The notes: generated by a model from the sequence alone, not told the origin. A stretch of 64,000 nt of DNA from Gilliamella sp. wkB171 (GCF_001693755.1 NZ_LYST01000039.1:124001-188000); one strand, 5' to 3'. Numbered from the stretch's first letter, positions 20,150 to 31,299 are shown. A program made the numbers and translations.

Positions 20150-22024
20150 TTATTGTGCAAGTAACTTATTCATGGTCTGAATAAATTTACTTGGATCACT
20201 TAGCGAACCTTTTTCGGCAAGCAGTGACTGATCTAATAATAATTCGATCCAATCTTTAAAGGCAGCTTCATCTTGGGTATCAGCAACGCGTTTAACCAAG
20301 CTGTGATCAGGATTGATTTCGAATGTATATTTTATCTCTGGCGCTTTTTGTCCTGCTGCTGCAAAGAGTTTAGCCATTTGTGTTGTCATTTCATCAGCTG
20401 CGGTAGTAACAATTGCTGGCGTATCAGTTAAGCGATGTGTTAATTTGACTTCTTTAACTTTATCACCTAATACTTTTTTAACTCTTTCAATAAATGGTTC
20501 AAGTTCTTTTTCAACTTGTTTTTGCTCTTCACTGTCTTGATCGGCTAATTTTTCGATTGATTCGTCTGATTTGCTGATTGATTGGAATTGTTTACCATCA
20601 AATTCAGTTAAATTGCTCATCATCCATTCATCAATACGATCAGAAAGTAATAAAACTTCAATGCCTTTTTTACGGAATAACTCAAGATGAGGACTATTTT
20701 TCGCTGCGCCATAACTATCAGCAGTAATATAGTAAATTTTTTCCTGACCATCTTGCATACGGCTAATGTAGTCTTCTAATGAGACAGTTTGCGCATCACT
20801 ATCAGTATGGGTTGAAGCAAAACGCAATAATTTAGCTATCGCTTCACGATTAGCGAAGTCTTCACCTGTACCTTCTTTTAATACTAAACCAAACTCACTC
20901 CAGAATTGTTGATACTGTTCTTTGTCGTCTTTTGCTAATTTTTCAAGCATCTGTAATACACGTTTGGTACACGCATTACGTAGACTTTGGGTAATTTTAT
21001 TGTCTTGCAGAATTTCACGCGATACATTTAGTGGTAGATCATTTGAATCAATTAATCCTTTCACAAAACGTAAATAGTTAGGCATAAATTGTTCTGCATC
21101 ATCCATAATAAATACGCGTTGAACATAGAGTTTTAAGCCGTGTTTGTTATCACGATTCCACATATCCCAAGGTGCTTTAGATGGGATATAAAGTAAACTA
21201 GTATACTCTTGTTTACCTTCAACGCGATTATGACTCCAGCTTAAAGGATCGGCAAAATCGTGAGAAATATGTTTATAAAACTCTTTATATTCTTCATCAG
21301 TAATTTCAGATTTGCTTCTTGTCCAAAGCGCTTGAGCTTTATTAACTTTTTCCCATTTAACTTCTTTACTTTCTTCGTCTGTGGTTTGTACTTCAACAGG
21401 AAGAGAAATGTGATCAGAATATTTACTGATAATCGAGCGTAAACGCCAGTCATCTAAAAACTCTTTTTCATCGTCTTTTAAATGTAAAGTGATTTCTGTT
21501 CCTCGGGTTTCTTTATGATCATCAGAAATAGTGTATTCACCTTCTCCCGCTGATTCCCACATGACAGCTTCATCTGCATTTGCAGTAGCAGCGCGCGTTC
21601 TAACCGTTACTTTATCAGCAACGATAAACGCGGAGTAAAAACCGACACCAAATTGACCAATTAACTGACTATCTTTAGCTTGATCACTACCAATTGATTC
21701 TAAAAATGCTTTGGTACCTGATTTAGCAATAGTGCCAAGGTTTTCAATGACTTCGTCACGAGTCATACCAATACCGTTATCCGAGATTGTTAGCGTACCA
21801 GCATCTTTATTGGTTGAAATACGTACGCCTAGTTCACCATCACCGGCGTATAGATTTGGGTTTTCTAATGCTTTAAAGCGAAGTTTATCAGCAGCATCAG
21901 ATGCATTAGAGATTAGTTCACGTAAAAATATCTCTTTATTAGAATATAAAGAGTGGATCATTAAATGAAGAATTTGTTTAACTTCGGATTGAAATCCTCG
22001 TGTTTCGGTTCCTTGCTTACTCAT
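20150..22024 (-). CDS. htpG: Chaperone HtpG (Hsp90)
   Basis: This 624-residue ATP-dependent dimeric chaperone aligns with E. coli HtpG throughout. The N-terminal GHKL ATPase has [18 protein letters not shown] and [11 protein letters not shown]. The middle domain has [13 protein letters not shown] with the catalytic Arg. The C-terminal dimerisation domain has [19 protein letters not shown]. An AAGAGGT site precedes the ATG. A TTTGAAA sequence about 95 bases upstream could be part of a heat-shock promoter, but no matching -10 box is convincing. Confidence 0.97.
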   Translation of the reverse strand: MSKQGTETRGFQSEVKQILHLMIHSLYSNKEIFLRELISNASDAADKLRFKALENPNLYAGDGELGVRISTNKDAGTLTISDNGIGMTRDEVIENLGTIAKSGTKAFLESIGSDQAKDSQLIGQFGVGFYSAFIVADKVTVRTRAATANADEAVMWESAGEGEYTISDDHKETRGTEITLHLKDDEKEFLDDWRLRSIISKYSDHISLPVEVQTTDEESKEVKWEKVNKAQALWTRSKSEITDEEYKEFYKHISHDFADPLSWSHNRVEGKQEYTSLLYIPSKAPWDMWNRDNKHGLKLYVQRVFIMDDAEQFMPNYLRFVKGLIDSNDLPLNVSREILQDNKITQSLRNACTKRVLQMLEKLAKDDKEQYQQFWSEFGLVLKEGTGEDFANREAIAKLLRFASTHTDSDAQTVSLEDYISRMQDGQEKIYYITADSYGAAKNSPHLELFRKKGIEVLLLSDRIDEWMMSNLTEFDGKQFQSISKSDESIEKLADQDSEEQKQVEKELEPFIERVKKVLGDKVKEVKLTHRLTDTPAIVTTAADEMTTQMAKLFAAAGQKAPEIKYTFEINPDHSLVKRVADTQDEAAFKDWIELLLDQSLLAEKGSLSDPSKFIQTMNKLLAQ

Positions 22025-22273
22025 TGACTAGTACCTCTTACTCTATTAAGTAAATTCAATTAACGATTGTGACCATAATGATTGTTAACTGATTGTTATA
22101 CTTTAACAATTATTTTCAAAAAATATCAATACAATAAGGCATTAACGTTAATCGAATAACATTGTTTTAAACATATGATTTATTGTTGTATTGCTATATG
22201 GGAATAAAAAAATAGTTTTCAATAGAAGTTTGCAAATTTAGTCGGTAGTTTGCTGGTTTTTTGTAAAGTTGCC

Positions 22274-22303
22274 AAAAAAAAGCCCTGACATTACTTCAGG
22301 GCT
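22274..22303 (-). terminator. Terminator of the NSS transporter gene
   Basis: AGCCCTGA (22281-22288) pairs with TCAGGGCT (22296-22303). On the minus strand it is followed by a run of seven T, 21 bases after the stop. Confidence 0.9.
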
Positions 22304-22324
22304 GATTAACAACATTTCTAATGA

Positions 22325-23692
22325 TTATTCTGGTGTAAATCCAAAAATAAGAATAGCGATAATTGCTACCGGAATAACAAATCGTGTTAATAACGTCCAA
22401 ACCATAGTCCAGAATGGATTTAAGTTGAGCTCTTGACGGATGCGTTTTTGATTCATCATCCATGCACCAAAAATAACAGTACCAAGTCCTGTGACCGGCA
22501 ACATAATTTTACTGGTTAAGTAGTCAAGAATATCAAAAATATTTTTGCCAAATAGTGTGACATCGGCCCATTTGTTGAACGATAAAATACAGGCAATACC
22601 TAATGCCCAAATAATGATACTACTAACAGCGGTTGCTGTTTTGCGGCCCATATGTGTTTTTTCTTCTAACAATTCAACTGTTGGTTCAAGTAAAGAGATA
22701 GAAGAGGTTAACGCGGCAAAAGTTAAAAAGATAAAGAATAAAATACCTAAAATTAAACCACCACCCATATTACCAAATGCAATTGGTAATGTAACAAATA
22801 TTAAGCCTGGACCAGAACCTGGAGTCAGATTATTAGCAAAAACTAATGGGAAAATAGCTAAGCCAGATAAAACAGCAACAATAACATCTAATATTACTAC
22901 TGTACGGGCGGTTGATAACAAGTTAACATCGTGTCCTAAGTAAGAGCCATATGCCATCATAATGCCCATACCTAATGATAGACTGAAAAATGCATGTCCT
23001 AATGCCGCTAAAATAGCTGTGCCGTTTAATGCTGACCAGTTAGGTGAGAATAAGAATTCACAAGCCACACCAAAAGACGGTCCACTTGCATAAGCCGCAT
23101 AACCAACTAAAACTAATAGTAAAATGCCTAAACCTGGCATCATTATTTTACATCCACGTTCTAAGCCGGCGCCGACACCTAATGCCACAATAAATGCAGT
23201 TGCAAACATAAACACGGTATGCCAAGTAAGTAGGCTAGTCACATTACCAAGGAAGTTAGTAAAAATTTGACCGGTAATTTCGCCTGTTGCGTTTTCAAAT
23301 GTCCCTTCTGCTGCTAGCACAATATAATCTGTAGCCCATCCACCGATTACACTGTAAAAAGATAAAATTAAAAATGAGCCAAGTACACCTATAATACCAA
23401 CCCAACGCCATGATTTAGAACGTCCTTCAGAAGCGGCGACATCTTCCATTGTGTGAATCGGATTTTTTTGTCCACGACGACCAATCAACCATTCTAAAAC
23501 TAAAATTGGTAGTCCAATCATGAACATGAACAGTAAATAGGTGAGTACAAATGCTGAACCACCCATTTCACCTGCCATATATGGAAACTTCCAAATATTA
23601 CCTAGACCCACTGCAGAACCAGCCGCTGCAAGCATAAATCCCATGCGAGAGCTCCACTGTGAGTGATTTTTCTTCATAGTACCTGTACTCAT
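22325..23692 (-). CDS. Sodium-dependent transporter, NSS/SNF family
   Basis: A 455-residue inner-membrane protein with about 11 hydrophobic segments. The N-terminal SSRMGFMLAAAGSAVGLGNIWKFPYMAGEMGGSAF is the signature of the neurotransmitter:sodium symporter family (TM1 with the Na and substrate site), of the YocR/YhdH bacterial type. Such proteins carry amino acids with Na+; the substrate is not evident. Other conserved parts are GLPILVLEWLIGRRG and FFSLSLGMGIMMAYGSY (TM6). It is monocistronic. A 16-bp palindrome lies in its leader. Confidence 0.92.
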   Translation of the reverse strand: MSTGTMKKNHSQWSSRMGFMLAAAGSAVGLGNIWKFPYMAGEMGGSAFVLTYLLFMFMIGLPILVLEWLIGRRGQKNPIHTMEDVAASEGRSKSWRWVGIIGVLGSFLILSFYSVIGGWATDYIVLAAEGTFENATGEITGQIFTNFLGNVTSLLTWHTVFMFATAFIVALGVGAGLERGCKIMMPGLGILLLVLVGYAAYASGPSFGVACEFLFSPNWSALNGTAILAALGHAFFSLSLGMGIMMAYGSYLGHDVNLLSTARTVVILDVIVAVLSGLAIFPLVFANNLTPGSGPGLIFVTLPIAFGNMGGGLILGILFFIFLTFAALTSSISLLEPTVELLEEKTHMGRKTATAVSSIIIWALGIACILSFNKWADVTLFGKNIFDILDYLTSKIMLPVTGLGTVIFGAWMMNQKRIRQELNLNPFWTMVWTLLTRFVIPVAIIAILIFGFTPE

Positions 23693-24155
23693 GAATATTT
23701 TTTCCTTTACTCTTAATTAAACGTTTAATTTTAGTGTAAACAAATGCTCAAAAAGCTTTTTTATTAAATAAATTAAGCGTTAGATCATGCCATGAAACCA
23801 AGCTATAAACAAGAAAACATTACTTTATTTACTATATCTGTCTAAAATTTTAGCTTGACGTTATTAGTAAATTAGCATCTATTACTGAATAATTTCCATA
23901 TTAATTATTCTATTAGATTGACTTTTCTCATTAAATTAATGTCAGTAAATATAACCCACAAGTAGAATATAAAAAACTTATTTTGATAATAAAAATAAAA
24001 GATAGAGTGAGTGTATAGCTAGCTGTAATCTCTATTAGGTTTTTATTATAGTCGTCATAATTAATGAAATGAGAATAGTTTGGGCTATTTGTTGATAATT
24101 ACTGATAGTTAGAATATAGTAATTTTCAGTTTTGATAATTTTATAAAACATAATC
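23693..24155. other. Divergent intergenic region between the NSS transporter and ubiG
   Basis: It holds the promoters of both genes. The one clear element is a palindrome at 23715-23730. The ubiG side is AT-rich with no Shine-Dalgarno sequence that I can identify. Confidence 0.5.
23715..23730. promoter_or_regulatory. Perfect 16-bp palindrome, candidate operator
   Basis: AATTAAACGTTTAATT lies about 25 bases upstream of the NSS transporter start. The central ACGT resembles dyads bound by LacI-type repressors, but AT-rich palindromes arise easily in this genome. Confidence 0.35.
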
Positions 24156-24872
24156 ATGTCACAAAATATCGATATTAATGAAATCAATAAATTTTCACAG
24201 ATGGCTGCCCAATGGTGGGATCCCAATGGTAAATGTAAGCCACTACATATTATTAATCCATTACGCGTAGACTATGTTAAGCAAAAATGTGGCTCATTAG
24301 AGCAAAAAAATGTATTAGATGTAGGCTGTGGTGGGGGTATTTTATCTGAAAGTTTAGCTAAACTCGGTGCTAATGTTACGGCAATCGATCTTGCTGATGA
24401 ATCATTACAAGTAGCTAAATCTCATGCACAACAAAATGGTCTTTCTATTACATATTTGAAACAGACCGTTGAACAGCATGCTGACCAAAAAAGTGATTAC
24501 TATGATATGATTACGTGTATGGAATTATTAGAACATGTTCCCGATCCCTTTTCTATCATTAACGCTTGTGCAAAATTACTTAAACCTGGCGGAAAACTAT
24601 TTTTATCAACTATTAATCGCAATTATAAAGCTAAAATGATGTTGATTTATGGTGCTGAGTATATTGCAAGACTAGTCCCAAAGGGCACTCATGACGCCAA
24701 TAAATTTATTCGTCCGTCAGAGTTAATGCTATGGGTAGAACAATCAGGTTTAGAGGTTAAAGATATTATTGGAATGGAATATCATCTACTTAAAAATCAA
24801 TTTACATTAGGATCGAATGTCGATGTAAATTATATTATGATGGCGCAAAAAGAGGTTAGTAACAATTGTTAA
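24156..24872 (+). CDS. ubiG: Ubiquinone biosynthesis O-methyltransferase
   Basis: UbiG does both O-methylations of ubiquinone synthesis, using SAM, on a membrane-associated complex. The 238 residues have the class I SAM motif VLDVGCGGGILSESLAKLGA near residue 53, AIDLADESLQVAK as motif II, and CMELLEHVPDP as motif III. The N-terminal NKFSQMAAQWWDPNGKCKPLH is diagnostic for UbiG. No clear Shine-Dalgarno precedes the ATG. It stands alone between a divergent transporter and guaB. Ubiquinone synthesis implies a respiratory chain besides the fermentative genes seen elsewhere. Confidence 0.95.
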   Translation: MSQNIDINEINKFSQMAAQWWDPNGKCKPLHIINPLRVDYVKQKCGSLEQKNVLDVGCGGGILSESLAKLGANVTAIDLADESLQVAKSHAQQNGLSITYLKQTVEQHADQKSDYYDMITCMELLEHVPDPFSIINACAKLLKPGGKLFLSTINRNYKAKMMLIYGAEYIARLVPKGTHDANKFIRPSELMLWVEQSGLEVKDIIGMEYHLLKNQFTLGSNVDVNYIMMAQKEVSNNC

Positions 24873-25006
24873 CAAATTAAATTTTTTATATGGTTGTGAA
24901 CAAACACTCAATAAAATATTAAATTTAACTAGTTTTTCATAAAAAAGAAAGGTAGAATACGTCGGCAATATTTTATCAACAATTCAACTCAATGGTGAAT
25001 ATTGTC

Positions 25007-26473
25007 ATGTCTCGTATCGTAAAAGAAGCCCTCACATTTGATGATGTGTTATTAGTTCCCGCTCACTCATCTGTATTACCTAACACTGCTAATATCAGTA
25101 CTCAATTAACGAAAACAATAAAACTTAATATTCCAATGCTTTCAGCTGCAATGGATACTGTTACCGAATCCGATCTGGCTATAGCCCTTGCTCAAGAAGG
25201 TGGAATTGGTTTTATTCATAAAAATATGCCAATAGACGTTCAAGCAAATCATGTCAAGCGTGTTAAAAAGCATGAAAGTGGTATTGTACAAGATCCAGTT
25301 TCAGTGTTACCAACAGCAACAATACAGCATGTTATTGATCTTGCTAAAGAGTATGGCTTTGCCGGTTTTCCTGTTGTTACAAAATCGCAAGAATTAGTGG
25401 GGATTATTACTGCTCGGGATGTGAGATTTGCCACCGATTTGTCGTTACCTGTTACTGCGGTGATGACTCCTAAAGAACGTTTAGTAACCGTCAATGAAGG
25501 TGAAAAACGTGAAAGTGTTCTGCAAAAAATGCATGAGCACCGTGTTGAAAAAGTATTAGTTGTTGATGATAAATTCCACTTAAAAGGCATGATCACCGTT
25601 AAAGATTACAACAAAGCAGAGCAAAAACCGAATGCTTGTAAAGATGAAAAAGGACGCTTGCGTGTCGGGGCTGCGGTAGGTGCTGGTGCTGGAAACGAGG
25701 AGCGCATCGCTGCCTTAGTTGAAGCAGGTGTAGATGTGCTGTTAATTGACTCTTCACATGGTCACTCCGAAGGCGTTCTTGAACGTATTCGTCAAGCTCG
25801 CAAAGCGTATCCTGATTTACAAATAATAGGTGGTAATGTTGCAACTGCCGAAGGTGCAAAAGCCTTGATCGAGGCGGGTGTGAGTGCTGTTAAAGTTGGG
25901 ATTGGTCCTGGTTCAATTTGTACAACGCGTATTGTCACTGGTGTGGGCGTGCCACAAATTACTGCGATTATGGACGCTGTAGAAATGGCTCAAAAATACA
26001 ATATTCCAGTTATTGCCGATGGTGGCATACGTTTTTCCGGTGATATTGCTAAAGCGATTGCAGCAGGTGCTTCATGTGTTATGGTTGGATCGATGTTTGC
26101 TGGAACCGAAGAAGCACCCGGCGAAATTGAATTATTTCAAGGTCGAGCTTATAAATCTTATCGTGGAATGGGGTCATTAGGTGCAATGGCGAAAGGTTCT
26201 TCAGATCGATATTTCCAAACTGATAATGCTGCTGATAAATTAGTACCTGAAGGGATTGAAGGACGAATCGCTTATAAAGGTTTATTGAAAGAAATCGTCC
26301 ATCAACAAATGGGCGGATTACGCTCTTGTATGGGGTTAACTGGTTGTGCCACTATTGATGAATTACGCACAAAAGCTAAATTTTATCGTATTACTGGTGC
26401 GGGCATGAAAGAAAGTCACGTACATGATGTACTTATTACTAAAGAACCACCTAACTATCGTGCAGGTGTTTAA
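25007..26473 (+). CDS. guaB: Inosine-5'-monophosphate dehydrogenase
   Basis: IMPDH oxidises IMP to XMP with NAD, the committed step of guanine nucleotide synthesis. The start at 25007 ([21 protein letters not shown]) gives 488 residues, the same length as the E. coli enzyme; an ATG at 24992 would add five residues. The TIM barrel is interrupted by two CBS domains (about 93-205). The catalytic cysteine lies in GPGSICTTR near 305, and the flap has [10 protein letters not shown]. guaA does not follow, so the guaBA operon is split. A perfect 9-bp hairpin (26488-26510) lies after the stop. Confidence 0.97.
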   Translation: MSRIVKEALTFDDVLLVPAHSSVLPNTANISTQLTKTIKLNIPMLSAAMDTVTESDLAIALAQEGGIGFIHKNMPIDVQANHVKRVKKHESGIVQDPVSVLPTATIQHVIDLAKEYGFAGFPVVTKSQELVGIITARDVRFATDLSLPVTAVMTPKERLVTVNEGEKRESVLQKMHEHRVEKVLVVDDKFHLKGMITVKDYNKAEQKPNACKDEKGRLRVGAAVGAGAGNEERIAALVEAGVDVLLIDSSHGHSEGVLERIRQARKAYPDLQIIGGNVATAEGAKALIEAGVSAVKVGIGPGSICTTRIVTGVGVPQITAIMDAVEMAQKYNIPVIADGGIRFSGDIAKAIAAGASCVMVGSMFAGTEEAPGEIELFQGRAYKSYRGMGSLGAMAKGSSDRYFQTDNAADKLVPEGIEGRIAYKGLLKEIVHQQMGGLRSCMGLTGCATIDELRTKAKFYRITGAGMKESHVHDVLITKEPPNYRAGV

Positions 26474-26928
26474 AATCTAATAATACAGGGATCATTGAGC
26501 AAATGATCCCAATCTAACATGATTAACTCTCTATAAAACAATGTATTATTTTTAAATAAATTGTTTCAGTCATTGCATATTTGTATTTCCTACTCTTGAC
26601 GAATCTAGACAAAATTTAAATATCAATCTATCTGTTATATTCTTTAAAAACTCAAAACGTTTGCCTAATTTACTATCAATCATTTAATAAATCTCACAGT
26701 TTGCAAGTAAGATGTCAAAAAATTGTAAACTTAAAATAATTAACAATCATTGACAATTTTTAACTCAAATAACCGTTACAGGTGATATTAATTATTTTAT
26801 GATACCCAAATCATTTATGTTTTTATAGTATTGAAATATATTAAGAAAATTAAGTTTCAAATTAAACAAAAATAACCTTATAGATTTCTGCCAAAAACAA
26901 CTATATCGTTACAAGGAGCGGTAAAAAT
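26474..26928. other. Intergenic gap after guaB
   Basis: GGGATCATT (26488-26496) and AATGATCCC (26502-26510) form a hairpin that probably ends guaB transcription, though no U-tract follows. The remainder is the AT-rich leader of the next gene, ending in a ribosome-binding segment (tacaaggagcggtaaaaat) like that before the gene at 9514. Confidence 0.5.
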
Positions 26929-28494
26929 ATGATTAAAAAGGGATATCGTTTTATATTATTTAGTCTTAGATTTTGTTTGATCCCCAGATCTAAAGGTTTA
27001 ACAAGAAACCTATTATTTACTTACTCTAAAGCGACGTTATTAAAACATTTTTCTATTTCTCTTAAACTTGTTAACAAACCTATACGTTTAATGCGTAATA
27101 CGCTTGATCTTCATCTCTTTTTTAAAAAGACAACCATAATACTTGTTGGCTTATTGCTATTACCTGTTACTTGTGCCAACGCATTGATCGCAGCGACAGC
27201 GAAAGCAATAGAAGGGAATGCGCCGCAAGTCGCCAATATAGATTTGGCCGCTAGTAAACATGGATTTACCGTAGGTGGTGTATTTTATAGTGAAGCAAGC
27301 AGCAATTTGAAAGGGAATGGAGTTAATCTTTTTGACGGTAATTTAAAACCATCAAGTTTTTCAGTTAAAAACTTTTACTATGATTCGTTAGATAATAAAT
27401 TAAATTATGCGGATAAAGATGGCGATGGGATAGATACTTATAAACCTTTTCTACTCAGTTTCACGAGTTCTAAATGGTATGATGCAAATGGTAAAGCTTT
27501 AACAAATATTAGTCAAAGATTGGCTTGTGATAATGCTTATACGCTGCCATTAACCTTAGAAATTACCGCACAATTAAAAACTTATTCTAAATATGGCATT
27601 CCTAAAGAAAGTGATTATGTGCCAGTGACTAAACGTTATCAAATTTCTCATAAACCGACAGTTTGTTACGCACAACCTAATCTAGCAAACGATTCAAGTA
27701 ATAATACCGAATATCAAGATTTAGATGGTCCCGATTGGGGCAAAGGAAAAGGATTTATTCCACAAGATATTAATACAGCTGCTAAAAATTTTCCAAGTAC
27801 CGGTTCAGATAATTTAAGATTTTATTTGTTATTAAGTGGAATAACACCGCAAGAAGTCGTCAATATCAATGGTAGCACAATTAAATCAAGTTCAGGTGAT
27901 GTTACGTTATTGCTATCAGCGGAAAATACGCCGGGTTGGGGTAATAGTACTAGTGTAAGTGGGGTAAAAATAGTACTAAAAGGACCAACAACTTCAACTG
28001 CCCCTAAAAGTTTTTCTCCTGTTACTTTTCAGTTATATTCTGACAAAGCTAAGCAGAATAAACTCTACAGTTTTACTATACAACGTTGGTATATCACCCC
28101 ATCAGCCGATCTTGTTTCAAATCAAAATGGCGCAATATCTTATTGTCGAGGCATTGGTTATCGACTGCCGAGTGTGGCTGATTATACTAATGCTAATACT
28201 TCGATGTGGTCTGGCGGAATACCGGGTCGTAATATAAATGGTTACCGTCGTCAATTAAGTTATAGAGGAACGAACGGCAAATGGATAGGCGGATTATTTA
28301 ACGAATGGGGAACCATGTTTAATCAACCTATTCATTATCCTGGCACAAACTGGGCAACAAGGCATCCTATTGATTGGTATTGGACTATCGATACTTATCA
28401 AGGTAACCCATTAAGAATTGATGCTGGTGATGGTGATATGTGGTATGACGATCCAAGCTATAGCTCACATCAAATTGCTTGTGTTAGTCCATAA
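26929..28494 (+). CDS. Exported modular lectin-like surface protein, paralog without the repeat tract
   Basis: The 521 residues share the N-terminal mature domain of the protein at 9514 (ATAKAIEG, NIDLAASKHGFTVGG, VKNFYYDSLDNKLNYADKDG, KTYSKYGIPKESDYVPV). The central and C-terminal parts differ. The C-terminus has a Cys pair (YCRGIGYRLPS ... QIACVSP) with FNEWGTMF and WYWTIDTYQG, a lectin-like pattern seen at the tips of invasin-type proteins. A leader of about 60 basic residues precedes the signal core (TTIILVGLLLLPVTCANA, cleavage near residue 85). The leader lacks the 7-bp repeats, so this copy should be constitutively readable. It is probably surface-exposed or secreted; the ligand is unknown. 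Confidence 0.75.
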   Translation: MIKKGYRFILFSLRFCLIPRSKGLTRNLLFTYSKATLLKHFSISLKLVNKPIRLMRNTLDLHLFFKKTTIILVGLLLLPVTCANALIAATAKAIEGNAPQVANIDLAASKHGFTVGGVFYSEASSNLKGNGVNLFDGNLKPSSFSVKNFYYDSLDNKLNYADKDGDGIDTYKPFLLSFTSSKWYDANGKALTNISQRLACDNAYTLPLTLEITAQLKTYSKYGIPKESDYVPVTKRYQISHKPTVCYAQPNLANDSSNNTEYQDLDGPDWGKGKGFIPQDINTAAKNFPSTGSDNLRFYLLLSGITPQEVVNINGSTIKSSSGDVTLLLSAENTPGWGNSTSVSGVKIVLKGPTTSTAPKSFSPVTFQLYSDKAKQNKLYSFTIQRWYITPSADLVSNQNGAISYCRGIGYRLPSVADYTNANTSMWSGGIPGRNINGYRRQLSYRGTNGKWIGGLFNEWGTMFNQPIHYPGTNWATRHPIDWYWTIDTYQGNPLRIDAGDGDMWYDDPSYSSHQIACVSP

Positions 28495-28848
28495 CTGTGA
28501 TGATATTATAGCCTCAATTTTGTTATTAGTTGTTTTATATACTGAATTGAGGTGGGGTATTACAAAAATAAAAAAACACATTTTGGCTTTATAGACAATT
28601 TACCACTTTTCAGATAATTTTGTTGTGTGCTTTATACTCTAAAAAACTTGATAATCGAGCCCCTGATGAGGACAAGATTGCCAACAAACTTAGAATCTAT
28701 CATTTTAAAATGAGTGAAGTAAAAAATTTGCCCAGACACAAATAGTGATCTGGGCAAAACTTTTATTGCGGTACAAATTATTATGAACACGACAAACAAC
28801 TCAATAACCTTTGCTGATTTTAAGCTAAATCAGCAAAGTATGTGACAG
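28495..28848. other. Convergent intergenic region between the lectin-like gene and pgm
   Basis: It contains two hairpins. One at 28727-28758 is listed as a terminator. The other is a perfect 12-bp stem, CTTTGCTGATTT (28809-28820) / AAATCAGCAAAG (28827-28838), just after the pgm stop and without a U-tract. No gene is seen. Confidence 0.6.
28721..28758 (-). terminator. Probable bidirectional terminator
   Basis: TTTGCCCAGA (28727-28736) pairs with TCTGGGCAAA (28749-28758). On the minus strand it is followed by TTTTTT, which suits pgm. On the plus strand ACTTTTATT follows. Confidence 0.7.
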
Positions 28849-30486
28849 TTATTTGATAGCTTTGGCAACAATTTCTTGCGCTTCTTTTTGTAATGTTGCT
28901 AAATGATCGTTACTGATAAAACTTTCAGCATAAATTTTGTAAGCGTCTTCTGTACCTGAAGGTCTAGCTGCAAACCAACCGTTTTCAGTTATCACTTTTA
29001 ATCCACCAATCGGTGCATTATTTGCCGGCGCCGTGGTTAAACATTGGGTAATTTTTTCACCTGCAAGCTGATCTGTCGTTAACTGGCTGGCATCAAGTTT
29101 AGCTAATTTTTGTTTCTCAGTAAAAGAGGCCGGTGCTTGGAGCCGTCCATAATATGAAACACCAAATTTTGCTTCAAGTTCTTGGTATTGTTCTTGTGGA
29201 TTTTTTCCTGTTTTTGCCGTCATTTCAGCTGCTAGCAAACATAAAATAATACCATCTTTATCTGTTGCCCAAACTTTTCCATTTGTTCTTAAAAAAGAGG
29301 CGCCAGCACTCTCTTCACCGGCAAAACCTAATGTTCCATTGTAAAGACCATCAGCATACCATTTAAAGCCAACTGGATATTCTAAATATTTTTTATTAAG
29401 GCTATTAGCAACGCGGTCGATCATTGAACTCGTTACTAATGTTTTACCAATAGCTATGTCTTTATGCCATTGTGGACGATTTTGGAATAAATAATTCACA
29501 CAAACCGAAAGGTAAGCATTTGGATTCATCAATCCTTTTGGCGTTACAATACCATGACGGTCAAAATCGGTATCGTTACCAAACGCTAAGTCAAACTTAT
29601 CTTTTAATTGCAATAATCCCGCCATTGCCCAGCGGCTAGAACAATCCATTCTAATTACTTCATCATGATCGAGGTGCATAAAGCTGAAAGTTGGATCGAT
29701 TTTATTGTTGACAATATTAAGTTTGATACCATATTTGTCAGCAATTCTTGGCCAATAGGTGATACCAGCTCCCCCTAATGGATCAACGCCAATATTAAGA
29801 TCAGAAGATTTTATTAATGCTAAATCTAAAATGTTTTCAAGATCATTTACATAATCAGTTTCGTACTCTTTAGTATGTATGTAAGAGGAGTTAATCGCTT
29901 TTTCTAAAGAAACACGTTTTACACCATTGAGTTTATTTTTTAGTAATTCGTTAGCGCGATTTTCGATTTGCTTAGTGATATGCGTATCGGCAGGACCACC
30001 ATTAGTCGGATTATATTTAATACCACCATCTTCAGGCGGATTATGCGAAGGCGTAATTACAATACCATCAGCCAATTGTGATTGTTTGCCAAGATTATAG
30101 GTTAAAATAGCATGCGAAATAACTGGAGTTGGAGTAAATCCCCAATCGCGGGCGATAACAACGGTTTGTTCATTAGCGACAAACACTTCTAGTACTGATT
30201 TTAATGCTAACTCTGACAAAGCATGAGTGTCTTGACCAATAAAACATGGACCGGTGATATTATTTGCCTGACGATATTCTGCTATAGCTTGAGCAACGGC
30301 TAAAATATGATCCTCATTAAAGGTACCTTTGTTAGAACTACCGCGGTGACCTGAGGTACCAAAAATCACTAATTGACTTGCGTTCTCTATATCAGGGCTA
30401 ATGCTATAGTAATTATTTCTTAACGCTTCAACGTCAATGAGATCAGACGGTTCAGCTAATAATCCTGCCCGGCTATGGTTTGCCAT
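28849..30486 (-). CDS. pgm: Phosphoglucomutase
   Basis: Pgm interconverts glucose-1-phosphate and glucose-6-phosphate. The ATG at 30486 ([16 protein letters not shown]) follows a strong GAGGAG and gives 545 residues, matching E. coli Pgm. The frame can be extended 6 codons upstream, which is unlikely. The catalytic phosphoserine lies in [13 protein letters not shown] near 146. The metal loop reads [10 protein letters not shown], where E. coli has [19 protein letters not shown] binds sugar, and [12 protein letters not shown] binds phosphate. It lies 83 bases after seqA, the same order as in E. coli. Confidence 0.96.
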   Translation of the reverse strand: MANHSRAGLLAEPSDLIDVEALRNNYYSISPDIENASQLVIFGTSGHRGSSNKGTFNEDHILAVAQAIAEYRQANNITGPCFIGQDTHALSELALKSVLEVFVANEQTVVIARDWGFTPTPVISHAILTYNLGKQSQLADGIVITPSHNPPEDGGIKYNPTNGGPADTHITKQIENRANELLKNKLNGVKRVSLEKAINSSYIHTKEYETDYVNDLENILDLALIKSSDLNIGVDPLGGAGITYWPRIADKYGIKLNIVNNKIDPTFSFMHLDHDEVIRMDCSSRWAMAGLLQLKDKFDLAFGNDTDFDRHGIVTPKGLMNPNAYLSVCVNYLFQNRPQWHKDIAIGKTLVTSSMIDRVANSLNKKYLEYPVGFKWYADGLYNGTLGFAGEESAGASFLRTNGKVWATDKDGIILCLLAAEMTAKTGKNPQEQYQELEAKFGVSYYGRLQAPASFTEKQKLAKLDASQLTTDQLAGEKITQCLTTAPANNAPIGGLKVITENGWFAARPSGTEDAYKIYAESFISNDHLATLQKEAQEIVAKAIK

Positions 30487-30569
30487 TTTATACTCCTCTT
30501 TCATAAATTATCTATTTATATCTATGCTACAAGCTATAGTTGTTTATTCTTTAATAAAAGCATGTGATT

Positions 30570-31082
30570 TTATTTGTTCTGCGATGAAAAAATTTCAATC
30601 ACTCGATTAATCATATTTTCTGATATACCCATATCACTCATAATTGATTCAATAATATAGACTTTTCTGGCAGTATTGGTATTGCTGATCACCCAATACG
30701 GCGTGCCAATTACTTCACGCGGCTTTGTATTTTTACCGGATGTTTCTAATGACTCTTTATCTTTTGCCAAATATTGCCGTTTACTGCCATGCAATGATGT
30801 AGCCGCAATTGAAAATAAAGCTGGGTTATAATTGTAAAGCGCACCAAGCAACAGAATGAACCGATTTATAATTGATTTTTCATTAACAAAAGTATCACTC
30901 GTTAGTAAGTCATTAAATAAGGTATATTGATTGTTTGCTTGACTGGTAGTATTAATTGTTGTTTTTACAGGTTGATTGATCTTTAACAAACGACGCAAAA
31001 TACTTGATGCATCTTCACCAATATGTTTAGTTTGTGCTGCAATAAATTGATATAATTCTTCGTCTATTTCGATAGTTTTCAT
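30570..31082 (-). CDS. seqA: Replication initiation regulator SeqA
   Basis: SeqA binds hemimethylated GATC pairs and sequesters oriC and the dnaA promoter after initiation. The 170 residues have the N-terminal multimerisation helix (MKTIEIDEELYQFIAAQTKHIGE, ILRRLLKI) and the C-terminal DNA-binding domain (REVIGTPYWVISNTNTARK). The linker of about 40 residues is longer and more polar than in E. coli. Its presence implies Dam methylation in this organism. It is upstream of pgm, as in Enterobacteria. ybfF, which precedes seqA in E. coli, is replaced by a small lipoprotein-like gene. Confidence 0.95.
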   Translation of the reverse strand: MKTIEIDEELYQFIAAQTKHIGEDASSILRRLLKINQPVKTTINTTSQANNQYTLFNDLLTSDTFVNEKSIINRFILLLGALYNYNPALFSIAATSLHGSKRQYLAKDKESLETSGKNTKPREVIGTPYWVISNTNTARKVYIIESIMSDMGISENMINRVIEIFSSQNK

Positions 31083-31104
31083 TATGTTAATTATGCCTAT
31101 TAAG

Positions 31105-31299
31105 TTATTTTACGGGACACCCTTGCGCTGCAATCGCAATATTGTCGAGTTGATGCAAATTATTGCCTGCATTATCTGATAAACAATCTTTATTTTTACT
31201 CTCAACAATTGCTTCATTATCTTTTTTTTGTTGTTGATTGGTATCATGGCAGGCACATATCATAACTGATAATATTAATTGAAAAAATAACCGTTTCAT
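31105..31299 (-). CDS. Small putative lipoprotein of unknown function
   Basis: This 64-residue frame starts MKRLFFQLILSVMICACHD. The hydrophobic core and cysteines at 15 and 17 resemble a signal peptide with a lipobox, though ICAC is not an ideal one. The rest is polar, with two further cysteines (KDCLSDNAG, QGCPVK). It ends 22 bases before seqA and runs the same way. No family is recognised, and the gene could be spurious; the signal-peptide pattern and tight spacing are the support. Confidence 0.5.
   Translation of the reverse strand: MKRLFFQLILSVMICACHDTNQQQKKDNEAIVESKNKDCLSDNAGNNLHQLDNIAIAAQGCPVK

Noticed and set aside
22545-22943. 132-codon plus-strand frame within the NSS transporter gene
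   Set aside because: It is antisense to conserved membrane segments; its composition mirrors the opposite strand.
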